Assembly: GCF_001557235.1 (NCBI RefSeq)
Contig: NZ_LSJI01000199.1
Span: 1 to 6,392 of the forward strand
Source of the DNA: Phenylobacterium sp. CCH9-H3
GTDB taxonomy: Bacteria > Pseudomonadota > Alphaproteobacteria > Caulobacterales > Caulobacteraceae
Reading direction: 5' to 3'
DNA length: 6,392 nt
Part shown: piece by piece, positions 1 to 6,107 of the stretch
Layout: every line of letters begins with the position of its first letter
How positions within the stretch are numbered: position 1 is the stretch's first letter
Program-made: the position numbers and the translations under genes
Notes under the pieces: model-generated
Seen by the model: only the letters and a program-made list of their open reading frames with translations
Database searches by the model: none
What the model was told of the DNA's origin: nothing

Positions 1-1
1 G

Positions 2-580
<579 letters not shown>

Positions 581-595
581 GCGACGGGGCGATCG

Positions 596-613
596 TTCAC
601 CCTCGTGGGTGAA
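596..613 (+). other. Small perfect hairpin after acnA
   Basis: TTCACCC (596-602) and GGGTGAA (607-613) form a perfect 7-bp stem with a TCGT tetraloop, 15 bases after the acnA stop. The following bases (TGTGTTG) are only weakly T-rich. It may stabilise the mRNA 3' end or assist the stronger terminator just downstream. Confidence 0.45.
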
Positions 614-637
614 TGTGTTGCTCGCGGCGTTGGATCG

Positions 638-677
638 AGGGGGGCTGTGCGGCGTCGACCGCGCGGCCCCCTTCTTC
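638..677 (+). terminator. Intrinsic terminator of acnA
   Basis: The segment 640-652 pairs with 659-671 as a 13-bp stem. The outer part is GGGGGC/GCCCCC, the inner part has two G-T wobbles, and the loop is CGTCGA. An A-T and a G-T pair can extend the base. The T-richer stretch CTTCTTC follows at 671-677, so this is a plausible but imperfect Rho-independent terminator for acnA. It lies inside the longer reading frame that begins at 609, which argues that the next gene starts after it. Confidence 0.6.
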
Positions 678-734
678 GTCACGGCAACTCACGGCTTCTT
701 GAGATTTACAGGCTCCGGAACACGCCCTAAGCCC

Positions 735-1439
735 ATGGCGATGCGGATGGCCGCGCTTTTCAGCTTGATCCTGCTTGCCTGGCCGGCGGGCGCGGCGGCG
801 GCCAAGCCGCCGGTGCTCGTGGAGCTGTTCACGGCCCAGGGCTGCGGCTCCTGCAACGACGCCAACGACCACATCGCCAAGCTGGCCGATCGGCCGGGCG
901 TGATCGCCCTCACCTTCTCGGTGGACTACTGGGATTACCTGGGCTGGACGGACACCTTCGCCAAGCCCGAGTACGCCGAGCGGCAGAAGGCCTACGTCAC
1001 GCGCCTGAAGCTGCGCGAGCCCTATACGCCGCAGGTGGTCGTCGACGGCCAGGAGGAGGCCCAGGGGCTGAAGACCGCCGAGGTCGATCGCCTGGTCCGC
1101 GCGGCGGCGGCGGCGGCGCGCAATCCGCCGGATATCCGCTTCGTCGGGGCCCGCCGCGTGGATGTGGGCTCAGGCCGACCGCCGCGTGGCGGCGGCGAGG
1201 TCTGGCTGATCCGCTACGATCCGCGCACGGTGGAGGTGGCGGTGCGGGCCGGCGACAATCGCGGGGAGACCGTGTCGCAAAGGAACGTGGTGCGCGAGAT
1301 CCGCCGCCTCGGCTCATGGCGCGGCCGCCCGCAAGCCTATCGGATCCCCGCCGCTTCGGACGATGGCCTGGCGACCCTGGTCGTGGTGCAGGCGCCGCGC
1401 GGCGGCCGCGTCCTGGGCCTGGCCCAGCGGAAATCCTGA
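735..1439 (+). CDS. DUF1223 family exported thioredoxin-like protein
   Basis: This is a 234-aa protein beginning at ATG 735; the frame stays open back to an ATG at 609. The later start is chosen for two reasons: the earlier one lies within the acnA terminator, and 735 places a signal peptide at the N-terminus. Residues 1-23 are that signal, with Arg4, the hydrophobic run LFSLILLAWPAG and an AAAA cleavage region, so the mature protein is probably periplasmic. ATGs at 741 and 747 are possible alternatives, and no clear Shine-Dalgarno decides between them. The mature protein opens with VLVELFTAQGCGSC, giving the C37-x-x-C40 pair typical of DUF1223, a thioredoxin-fold family of unknown substrate. 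The family's conserved VDYWDYLGW and YTPQVVVDG segments follow. A thiol-redox role is inferred only from the fold and CxxC. The gene stands alone between terminator-like structures. Confidence 0.88.
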   Translation: MAMRMAALFSLILLAWPAGAAAAKPPVLVELFTAQGCGSCNDANDHIAKLADRPGVIALTFSVDYWDYLGWTDTFAKPEYAERQKAYVTRLKLREPYTPQVVVDGQEEAQGLKTAEVDRLVRAAAAAARNPPDIRFVGARRVDVGSGRPPRGGGEVWLIRYDPRTVEVAVRAGDNRGETVSQRNVVREIRRLGSWRGRPQAYRIPAASDDGLATLVVVQAPRGGRVLGLAQRKS

Positions 1440-1627
1440 GCGCAAAAAGCAAACCCGCGCGGCTGGAGAGTGACCGCGCGGGCTGTCGCTTGGGGAAGGT
1501 AGTTGGGGTGTCGGTTGGCCAACCGCCGATCCAGGGGGGCTGGGGGGGCTGTTCAGGATCCGGGACCAGCAGTCTCTGACCAACCGACACTCGCAATATC
1601 GGAGCCCCATCGGGCGGGCGATGGACC
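1440..1627 (-). ncRNA. Candidate small RNA with C-rich apical loop
   Basis: This gap has no convincing protein gene, but the minus strand shows ordered RNA structure ending in a U-tract terminator. From 5' to 3' there are four elements. (1) A 6-bp hairpin pairs 1624-1619 with 1612-1607 (CCATCG/CGATGG). (2) A perfect 11-bp stem pairs 1590-1580 (GTGTCGGTTGG) with 1518-1508. (3) Inside it, a 7-bp stem with one bulged base pairs 1563-1556 with 1532-1526. This holds a 23-base loop carrying runs of seven and six cytosines. (4) A linker leads to the terminator hairpin at 1482-1454. A C-rich loop displayed by a stem and followed by a terminator is a known layout of alphaproteobacterial trans-acting sRNAs that bind G-rich ribosome binding sites; Caulobacter GsrN also has a C-rich loop. 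No GGAAC-type sigma-T promoter was seen, so identity with GsrN is not claimed. The 5' end is approximate. Confidence 0.38.
1441..1482 (-). terminator. Intrinsic terminator, best read on the minus strand
   Basis: CCCGCGCGG (1454-1462) and CCGCGCGGG (1474-1482) form a perfect 9-bp GC stem with an 11-base loop. On the minus strand it is followed directly by TTTGCTTTTTG (complement of 1443-1453), a good U-tract. On the plus strand nothing T-rich follows, so termination of the DUF1223 gene there would be weaker. The orientation implies a minus-strand transcript arriving from the gap to the right, where no protein gene is recognisable. Confidence 0.6.
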
Positions 1628-1652
1628 GAAATAAGGTCATTTCGCGGCGCAA
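1628..1652 (-). promoter_or_regulatory. Possible promoter for the candidate sRNA
   Basis: On the minus strand TTGCGC (1652-1647) is followed after 12 bases by TTATTTC. This loosely fits the Caulobacter housekeeping pattern TTGACGS, 10-14 bases, GCTANAWC, with several mismatches in the -10. The same bases contain the inverted repeat GAAAT/ATTTC (1628-1632, 1639-1643), which could instead be an operator. Weak evidence. Confidence 0.18.
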
Positions 1653-1718
1653 GCTCAGCCGGCGGCGCGGCGATTTCGGGGGTGGCCCGACGCAGAAAAT
1701 TCATTCAGGCTCAGGGAG

Positions 1719-2054
1719 ATGGCATTCGACCCGAGCTACTCGGCCCCGCGCCAGGCCGGTGTGTTCTTCGAGCGGCGCGAGCTGGAGCGCCTGCTGCGGC
1801 TCTACGGGCGCATGGTCGCCGCCGGCGAATGGCGCGACTACGGCATGGACAGCCTCAGGGACTGCTGCGTGTTCTCGGTCTTCCGCCGCAGCGCCGAGGC
1901 GCCGCTCTACCGTATCGAGAAGCACCCGGCCCTGGCCCGAAAGCAGGGAGCCTGGGCGATCGTCGGCGAGGGCGGCCACGTCCTGAAGCGCGGGCACGAG
2001 CTGGAGCAGGTGCTCCGCTTCTTCGACAAGGGGCGGTTCTCGGTCGTCGAATAG
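1719..2054 (+). CDS. DUF2794 family protein
   Basis: This 111-aa cytoplasmic protein has the length and signatures of DUF2794, a small family largely confined to Alphaproteobacteria. Conserved stretches are VFFERRELERLLRLYGRMVA (residues 15-34), GEWRDYGMDSLRDCCVFSVF (36-55), PLYRIEKHPALARKQGAW (62-79) and HVLKRGHELEQVLRFFDK (87-104). No catalytic motif is visible, and the molecular role of the family is unknown. There is no signal peptide or membrane segment. AGGGAG (1713-1718) directly abuts the ATG, an unusually short ribosome-binding spacing. The start is kept because it gives the usual family length and the conserved block begins at residue 15. The gene converges on the Bax-inhibitor-1 gene, with a structured spacer between them. 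Confidence 0.88.
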   Translation: MAFDPSYSAPRQAGVFFERRELERLLRLYGRMVAAGEWRDYGMDSLRDCCVFSVFRRSAEAPLYRIEKHPALARKQGAWAIVGEGGHVLKRGHELEQVLRFFDKGRFSVVE

Positions 2055-2063
2055 GGTCAGGCA

Positions 2064-2131
2064 AACCGCGGAAAACCAAAAGACGCAGAAGGTGCGGCGT
2101 CGATTCCGCGCTTTCTGCGTCTTCCGCGGTT
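2064..2131. repeat. Long imperfect inverted repeat, probable dispersed intergenic element
   Basis: The outer arms AACCGCGG (2064-2071) and CCGCGGTT (2124-2131) pair perfectly. After an 8-base bulge on the left side, 2080-2097 pairs with 2106-2123 as an 18-bp stem: 15 Watson-Crick pairs and three G-T wobbles, starting AAGACGCAGAA/TTCTGCGTCTT, with an 8-base loop. The total is 26 bp of pairing between two convergent genes. Arms reading roughly 'CCGCGGA..ACGCAGA' resemble families of repeats scattered between genes in many proteobacteria. That resemblance is from memory and needs a genome search. It lies immediately next to the bidirectional terminator. Confidence 0.7.
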
Positions 2132-2132
2132 C

Positions 2133-2167
2133 AAAAAACGAAAGCCCCGGCGGTCGCCCGCCGGGGC
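2133..2167 (-). terminator. Terminator of the Bax-inhibitor-1 gene, possibly bidirectional
   Basis: GCCCCGGCGG (2144-2153) and CCGCCGGGGC (2158-2167) form a perfect 10-bp stem with a 4-base loop. On the minus strand it is followed by TTTCGTTTTTTG, a good U-tract 25 bases after the stop codon of the membrane protein gene. On the plus strand CTCTTTG follows, so it may also stop DUF2794 transcription. Confidence 0.85.
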
Positions 2168-2191
2168 CTCTTTGTCAGCGATGTCCTGCGC

Positions 2192-2944
2192 TTAGCGGCG
2201 GTCGCCGAACAGCTGCAGCAGGAATTGGAACAGGTTGATGAAGTTGATGTAGAGGCTGAGCGCGCCGAAGTTGGTGGCGACGCCCATGGCCGCCTGGTCG
2301 CCGCCCAGCTCGTAGTAGGTCATCTTCAGGCGCTGGGTGTCGAAGGCGATGAGGCCCGCGAAGATCAGCACGCCCAGAACGCTGATGATGAAGCTCATCA
2401 TCGAGTTCTGCAGGAAGATGTTCACCAGCGAGGCGATGATCAGGCCGATCAGGCCGACGAGCAGGAAGCTGCCCATCCCCGTCAGGTCCTTCTTGGTGGT
2501 GTAGCCGAAGAGGCTGAGGCCGCCGAAAGCGGTCGCGGTCACCAGGAAGGTCTGGAAGATCGAGGCCCCCGTATAGACGAGGGTGATCGCGCCCAGGCTG
2601 GCGCCGATCATGGCCACGATGGCCCAGTAGTAGATGCCGGAGCTGCGCGGGGTGGCGTTCCGCAGGCCGAACATGCCGAACATGATCAGCGCGAGCGGCC
2701 CGAAGGCGACGACGTAACCCAGGGGCTGGAAGCCGACGAGCCGGCCCTCCGCCGTCACGCGGTACAGCAGCTGCTGCACCGGCTCGACCTGGCCGGTGAT
2801 GTAGGCCAGGACGGCGGAGACCACGAGACCCAGCGCCACCTTGTTGTAGACGCCGAGCATGAAACTGCGGAGGCCCGCGTCCACCGACATGTCGGCGCGA
2901 TCCGCCGGGATCGAGCGCGCGTAGCCGCGGTTGAAGTCGCTCAT
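2192..2944 (-). CDS. Bax inhibitor-1/YccA family inner-membrane protein
   Basis: This 250-aa protein has about seven hydrophobic segments, roughly at residues 31-50, 76-95, 104-123, 128-148, 157-178, 182-201 and 226-246. That is the topology and length of the BI-1/YccA (TMBIM) family. Family signatures are the cytoplasmic N-terminus, FGYTTKKDLTGMGSFL (146-161), FAGLIAFDTQRLK (195-207) with the conserved Asp202, and YINFINLFQFLLQLFG (232-247) near the C-terminus. Relatives include E. coli YccA, which modulates the FtsH protease, and Bacillus YetJ, a pH-sensitive Ca2+ leak protein that relies on conserved aspartates. Either role here is inference. The ATG at 2944 gives the usual N-terminus, but the Shine-Dalgarno before it is weak. 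The gene has its own terminator and is divergent from thpR. Confidence 0.93.
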   Translation of the reverse strand: MSDFNRGYARSIPADRADMSVDAGLRSFMLGVYNKVALGLVVSAVLAYITGQVEPVQQLLYRVTAEGRLVGFQPLGYVVAFGPLALIMFGMFGLRNATPRSSGIYYWAIVAMIGASLGAITLVYTGASIFQTFLVTATAFGGLSLFGYTTKKDLTGMGSFLLVGLIGLIIASLVNIFLQNSMMSFIISVLGVLIFAGLIAFDTQRLKMTYYELGGDQAAMGVATNFGALSLYINFINLFQFLLQLFGDRR

Positions 2945-2989
2945 TTGAGCAAGGCCCTATAATGCGCGTCCCAAACCGGACGCAGGACA

Positions 2990-3018
2990 AATATCGTTTC
3001 GGAGCGTGTCGGACGCAA
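2990..3018 (-). promoter_or_regulatory. Candidate promoter of the Bax-inhibitor-1 gene
   Basis: On the minus strand TTGCGT (3018-3013) lies exactly 17 bases before GATATT (2995-2990), a fair sigma-70-like pair in the 116-base divergent gap with thpR. Just downstream, GCGTCC/GGACGC arms (2966-2971, 2978-2983) form a 6-bp inverted repeat that could be an operator or leader hairpin. Confidence 0.35.
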
Positions 3019-3060
3019 GGCCTCTCACGCACGATACGGTGAACGCGTTAGGATACATGT

Positions 3061-3597
3061 ATGATCCGCCTCTTCGCAGCAATCTCGATTCCGCCTGAGA
3101 TCGGCCAGGCGCTCCAGGCCCGGCAGTCGGGAATCGACGGCGCGCGCTGGCGGCCGCTGGAGGCGCTGCACGTGACGCTGCGCTTCTTCGGCGAGATCCG
3201 CCAGGACATCGCCCGCGACCTGGACGCCGAGCTGATGGGCGTCGCCGGCCGCCCGTTCGAGATCACGCTTTCGGGCGCCGGCTCGTTCGGCGACGGCGAG
3301 GGGATCAATGCGGTCTGGGCGGGCGTGGCGGAGAGCGCCGAGCTGCGCCGACTGGCCGAGGCCTGCGAGGGCGCGGCCCGGCGGGCCGGCCTGAAGCCGG
3401 AAAAGCGGAACTACCGCCCCCACGTCACCCTGGCCTACCTGCGCCGGCCGGACCCGGCCGAGGTCGGCGCCTGGATCCAGGCCAACAACCTCCTGAAATC
3501 GCCCCCCATCGCCGTCGACCGCTTCGGCCTCTACTCCAGCACCCTGGGCCGCGAAGGCTCGCACTATCGCCTGGAGGCGGAGTACCCGCTGGGGTAG
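3061..3597 (+). CDS. thpR: RNA 2',3'-cyclic phosphodiesterase (ThpR, 2H family)
   Basis: This 178-aa soluble protein has the two HxT motifs of the 2H phosphoesterase superfamily: HVTLRF with His37 and HVTLAY with His121. Their spacing and the total length are typical of ThpR (formerly called 2'-5' RNA ligase LigT). The N-terminal RLFAAISIP and the motif-flanking ARWRPLEALHVTL and NYRPHVTL are family hallmarks. The enzyme hydrolyses RNA 2',3'-cyclic phosphate ends to 2'-phosphates; its physiological role in bacteria is not settled. AGGA (3050-3053) sits 7 bases before the ATG and supports this start. An out-of-frame ATG four bases upstream is not used. It is transcribed away from the Bax-inhibitor-1 gene and is the last recognisable core gene before the accessory segment. 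Confidence 0.94.
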   Translation: MIRLFAAISIPPEIGQALQARQSGIDGARWRPLEALHVTLRFFGEIRQDIARDLDAELMGVAGRPFEITLSGAGSFGDGEGINAVWAGVAESAELRRLAEACEGAARRAGLKPEKRNYRPHVTLAYLRRPDPAEVGAWIQANNLLKSPPIAVDRFGLYSSTLGREGSHYRLEAEYPLG

Positions 3598-3743
3598 GGG
3601 GCGGGCCTCCGAAGAGCGGCGGACGATTGTCAACGGAAGCCCGAGTGACCGGGGGGCAGGGACGTTGGCAGCATCGCCGAAAGCGGACCTTTAGGAGGGG
3701 AGCCTCCCCCTAGGCTCGGTTTAGGCCTCTCCCGGCGCAGATT
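3598..3743. other. Intergenic gap between thpR and the accessory operon
   Basis: These 146 bases separate the convergent thpR and 391-aa genes. They hold no recognisable gene. A short inverted repeat GGGGA-GCC-TCCCC (3697-3709) could be a weak terminator, but no T-tract follows on either strand. Small palindromes CCTAGG and AGGCCT occur just beside it. The gap marks the change from core-type genes to the accessory cassette. Confidence 0.5.
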
Positions 3744-4919
3744 TTACCTGTGGACGGCCAATGCGAGCCGCGCTCGCTCACGGACCAATTCGAGCAGGAG
3801 CGAGCCGGGTGCCTCCCAGTCCGGCGGAAAGCGCATCGCCTGTGGTTCATTGTAGCCCTCGGCCACAGTCAGCACACCGTCGCTGAACATGATCTTGCGC
3901 CGCGTGTTGTCGGCGAAGAGAGCCGCCGCCCAAGCCGAGAGGCGGTTCAGGTGGTCGGACTCGAAGAAGCGTGCGGCCTCCCTAATGCGAGCCACCTGAC
4001 GGGCCACGACCTCCATGTCCTTCCGGGTTTCGCGGGCGAGCCGCTCGATCTGCGGCGTCAGCTTGTCGGAGGTTACCGCGCCAACGAGGTGATAGCCCCG
4101 CAGTCTGCGTCCGGCGTCGTCGAGGAGGCTGAAGGGATTGTCCGGCCCGACCAGCCAATCAGCACCCTGGAGCGTCCCGAAGTCGCCCTCATCGGTGCGC
4201 CAGATTTCACCGCTGCCGAGGCGATCACGGAGTGCAGCCATAGCCGCGCGGTGCGCCTTGTTTGGCAGATCGGCGAGCTTCTGCGCTTCCTCAAAGAACG
4301 TCCGCTCACGCTCGGTCTCCGCGAGCCGATCTCTGATGCTCCGTGAGACCTTCATTTCCGCCGCGCCGGTCAAGTGGTTGCGCTTGATGCGCGCGATCGC
4401 GTCCCGGACCCCGGGGGCCTGAGCGACCCAAGCTCCCCGGAACCGCCGCACGACGGCGAAGTTGGGATCGCTGCTCGTTTGGGCCAGGGCGTCGAGGACA
4501 TCAGGCAGACGGTCCCGCAAGGCGTCCCAGGCCAGTAACGCCTCCGCTCGTTTCCTAGCCCAGCCGCGGGCGTTGTTGGCGACCAAGTAATCCGACGCAT
4601 AAGCCTTTGGCCCGCAATGGCTCCCGAGGAGGTAGCGCGAACCATCCGCCGCCAGCAGGACGAACCCATGCCAGTGGGGCTGGTGGTGGGGACAATGCGC
4701 GCACGGGACCGGAGCGTCCGTCGCCCGGTCCAACTGGTATTCCAGCTCGATGATGAAGTCGGGGAGATTGGCTGGGATGCGCGCCTGGACGTTGGGCAAG
4801 GCGAGCGGGGCGCCAGTGGTCCAGACCACCTTCCGCAGCTCGTCGTCGGTCAGCTTGGCCCAGTAGTCGTCGGCGGCCTGTGAAGGAGCACCGGGGGAGG
4901 GCGCTGCTCGTTCTTCCAT
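3744..4919 (-). CDS. Conserved-looking protein of unknown function with Cys/His zinc-binding-like cluster
   Basis: This 391-aa protein belongs to no family I can name. Residues 73-102 read C73-x-x-C76, then a His-rich stretch (H78, H79, H82, H84), then GSHCG with H101-C102. A CxxC followed about 25 residues later by 'Y-x-x-G-S-x-C' resembles small zinc ribbon or treble-clef modules of phage and plasmid proteins, so a zinc-stabilised fold is inferred. The rest is largely helical and charged, with probable coiled-coil stretches near 170-235 and 287-325. It has no signal peptide or membrane segment. AAGGAG (complement of 4925-4930) sits five bases before the ATG and overlaps the stop codon of the upstream gene, so translation is probably coupled. 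It is the last of three co-directional genes. Its base composition appears less GC-rich than the genes to the left. The function, possibly nucleic-acid binding, is unproven. Confidence 0.8.
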   Translation of the reverse strand: MEERAAPSPGAPSQAADDYWAKLTDDELRKVVWTTGAPLALPNVQARIPANLPDFIIELEYQLDRATDAPVPCAHCPHHQPHWHGFVLLAADGSRYLLGSHCGPKAYASDYLVANNARGWARKRAEALLAWDALRDRLPDVLDALAQTSSDPNFAVVRRFRGAWVAQAPGVRDAIARIKRNHLTGAAEMKVSRSIRDRLAETERERTFFEEAQKLADLPNKAHRAAMAALRDRLGSGEIWRTDEGDFGTLQGADWLVGPDNPFSLLDDAGRRLRGYHLVGAVTSDKLTPQIERLARETRKDMEVVARQVARIREAARFFESDHLNRLSAWAAALFADNTRRKIMFSDGVLTVAEGYNEPQAMRFPPDWEAPGSLLLELVRERARLALAVHR

Positions 4920-4928
4920 TCGATCTCC

Positions 4929-5801
4929 TTAGAAATCTGGGCTTGCGCTCATTCGAGGGACCAACTCGTCCATCGTGTAGTGGACGAACTGCGTGCCCAA
5001 TTCGGTGAGTTCGTATTGCTTGGTGTCGTCGAAGGCGGTCTGCACGTAGGGGCTTGCGGGGGCACGGGTCCTGGGCCGCTGCGCCCGCAGAAAGTTGCCA
5101 GCGTTGTCGGTCGCCCGTTCCTGGCGGATCACATGCCCTGTGCTCAGGTCGTGGATCAGCAGCTTGAACAGGTCCGCCTCGGACGAGTTCTCGCGGACGC
5201 GCTGGCCGTGGATGCCCTGCCAGACGTCAGCGCGGGTGGAGCGGGGATTCTGGTGGATGACCCGGATCACCGCGAAGTGGCTCTCGTGGTAGCGGTCGAT
5301 CCAGTCTAGGAACAGGCGGATGAGATCGTCTTCGCAGAGCTTGGTGGCCCCGGCGTTGGTCAACACCTTGCGGATGAACTCGCGCTTCTCCTCGGTGTCG
5401 GCCTGATCCCACTGGCGGAAGCCCTTGCGGATCAGCGCGAGGTATTCCTCGGACTGGATGCGCTCTTGGATGTCATCACCCAGGCCCTCGAACCGCTCCA
5501 TGATCCCAGCCAGCGTCATGCCGAGGCGCTCAAGCTTGGCTTGGTGTTCCTGGAGCCAGAGCTTCTGCAACTCGTTGAGCTGGTCCTGTTGGAACTCACC
5601 GTGGAGCGCCGCGCCCGCGCCGAGCAATGAGCCGACCCAGGGAATGCCGCTGAGGGCCGCGAGGATGAACCGGGCATAGCGCCCGTTGTTCTGGCGACCG
5701 ATGCGTTCCGCCAGGGCCTCGCGCTGTTTGCTGAGATCAGCCTCGGTCTCGAAGGGGATGATCTCGCCCGACACGGGGCGGGCTCCGTCGTCGGGGGTCA
5801 T
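4929..5801 (-). CDS. Protein of unknown function with hydrophobic Gly/Ala-rich segment and helical C-terminal domain
   Basis: This is a 290-aa protein. Residues 1-40 are polar and helical. Residues 45-68 (FILAALSGIPWVGSLLGAGA onward) form one hydrophobic Gly/Ala-rich segment long enough to insert in a membrane. Residues 69-120 are amphipathic helix, likely coiled coil. Residues 120-230 look like a compact conserved domain with YLALIRKGFRQW, EEKREFIRKVLTNAGA, DDLIRLFLDWID and SSEADLFKLLIHDLSTGHVI. Residues 262-282 (YELTELGTQFVHYTMDEL) resemble the end of a winged-helix-like module. The pattern recalls a recurrent bacterial hypothetical family, but I cannot name it or give a function. Membrane association or pore formation is only inferred from the single segment. 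It is the middle gene of the operon: its AAGG ribosome-binding site overlaps the stop of the 59-aa gene, and its own stop overlaps the ribosome-binding site of the next gene. Confidence 0.82.
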   Translation of the reverse strand: MTPDDGARPVSGEIIPFETEADLSKQREALAERIGRQNNGRYARFILAALSGIPWVGSLLGAGAALHGEFQQDQLNELQKLWLQEHQAKLERLGMTLAGIMERFEGLGDDIQERIQSEEYLALIRKGFRQWDQADTEEKREFIRKVLTNAGATKLCEDDLIRLFLDWIDRYHESHFAVIRVIHQNPRSTRADVWQGIHGQRVRENSSEADLFKLLIHDLSTGHVIRQERATDNAGNFLRAQRPRTRAPASPYVQTAFDDTKQYELTELGTQFVHYTMDELVPRMSASPDF

Positions 5802-5806
5802 CTGCC

Positions 5807-5986
5807 TTACCTGCGGCTGTCGGGCGTGCGCTTCACGCGGACCCAGCCAGCGCCGGGGCTGGTGGTCGGCGGAAGCGGGCGGTTGTCAGGGACTGCGGCG
5901 AAGTTGTCTCGGCGTCCGCCGCGCGGGCCGACCTCCTGGAAGATGCCGCCGTTGCTGCCAGTGTTCTGGCCGGGCTTTTGGGCCAT
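5807..5986 (-). CDS. Small YjzC-like protein
   Basis: This 59-aa soluble protein has a distinctive pattern: KPGQNTGSNGGIFQEVGPRG (residues 4-23), then PDNRPLPPTTSPGAGWVRVK (33-52), and a basic RTPDSRR tail. The order KPG...G.Y/F..VGPRGG...PLPPT..PG resembles the YjzC-like small-protein family. I recall near-identical short proteins in many proteobacteria, but did not check this by search. The function is unknown. The frame extends upstream to an ATG at 6103, but that start falls inside the LexA-like box. The start at 5986 is preferred because GGAG (complement of 5994-5997) is 7 bases upstream and the family pattern begins there. It is the first gene of the three-gene operon, and its stop is merged with the next ribosome-binding site. 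Confidence 0.8.
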   Translation of the reverse strand: MAQKPGQNTGSNGGIFQEVGPRGGRRDNFAAVPDNRPLPPTTSPGAGWVRVKRTPDSRR

Positions 5987-5993
5987 GGCGCTG

Positions 5994-5997
5994 CTCC
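5994..5997 (-). promoter_or_regulatory. Shine-Dalgarno deciding the 59-aa start
   Basis: GGAG on the minus strand, 7 bases before the ATG at 5986, favours the short 59-aa product over the 98-residue reading of the same frame. Confidence 0.65.
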
Positions 5998-6092
5998 GTG
6001 ATCGAGGGGAGGGGCGATCTACTCGGGCACTGCATGTTGTGGCGGCGCGACTCACCAGCCCAACATATGGGAACGAAATGACTCCGAACGGT

Positions 6093-6107
6093 GAACTGTG
6101 CAAGAAC
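6093..6107 (-). promoter_or_regulatory. LexA (SOS) box, GTTC-N7-GTTC
   Basis: The minus strand reads GTTC-TTGCACA-GTTC. This exactly matches the direct-repeat LexA operator known from Alphaproteobacteria (GTTC-N7-GTTC), including Caulobacter. It lies 107 bases upstream of the first gene of the three-gene operon. The spacer contains TTGCAC, a possible -35 element that LexA would cover, though no good -10 is seen 16-18 bases further on. Two more GTTC words (complement of 6086-6089 and 6071-6074) lie downstream but do not keep the N7 spacing. Confidence 0.55.

Noticed and set aside
609..734. N-terminal extension of the DUF1223 protein from ATG 609
   Set aside because: It would translate through the acnA terminator hairpin and bury the signal peptide.
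1440..1627. Identification of the candidate sRNA as GsrN, 6S RNA or SRP RNA
   Set aside because: There is no sigma-T type GGAAC promoter upstream, no central-bubble layout typical of 6S and no SRP tetraloop motif. Only a C-rich loop is shared with GsrN.
1682..2962. A 426-codon plus-strand frame spanning the DUF2794 gene, the repeat and the Bax-inhibitor-1 gene
   Set aside because: It overlaps two well-supported genes and two hairpins. Its Asp/Glu/His/Gln-rich product is the usual antisense shadow of a hydrophobic GC-rich gene.
2175..3032. A 285-codon minus-strand frame overlapping the Bax-inhibitor-1 gene
   Set aside because: Arg/Pro-rich out-of-frame translation of the same DNA. The overlapping frame has clear membrane segments and family motifs.
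3025..3633. A 202-codon minus-strand frame opposite thpR
   Set aside because: Antisense shadow. The plus strand carries both HxT motifs and a good ribosome-binding site.
3750..5309. Plus-strand frames of up to 198 codons opposite the 391-aa and 290-aa genes
   Set aside because: Antisense shadows. The minus-strand genes have coupled ribosome-binding sites and coherent protein character.
5987..6103. N-terminal extension giving a 98-aa version of the small operon protein
   Set aside because: Its ATG lies inside the LexA-like box. The internal start has GGAG at 7 bases, and the family pattern begins there.
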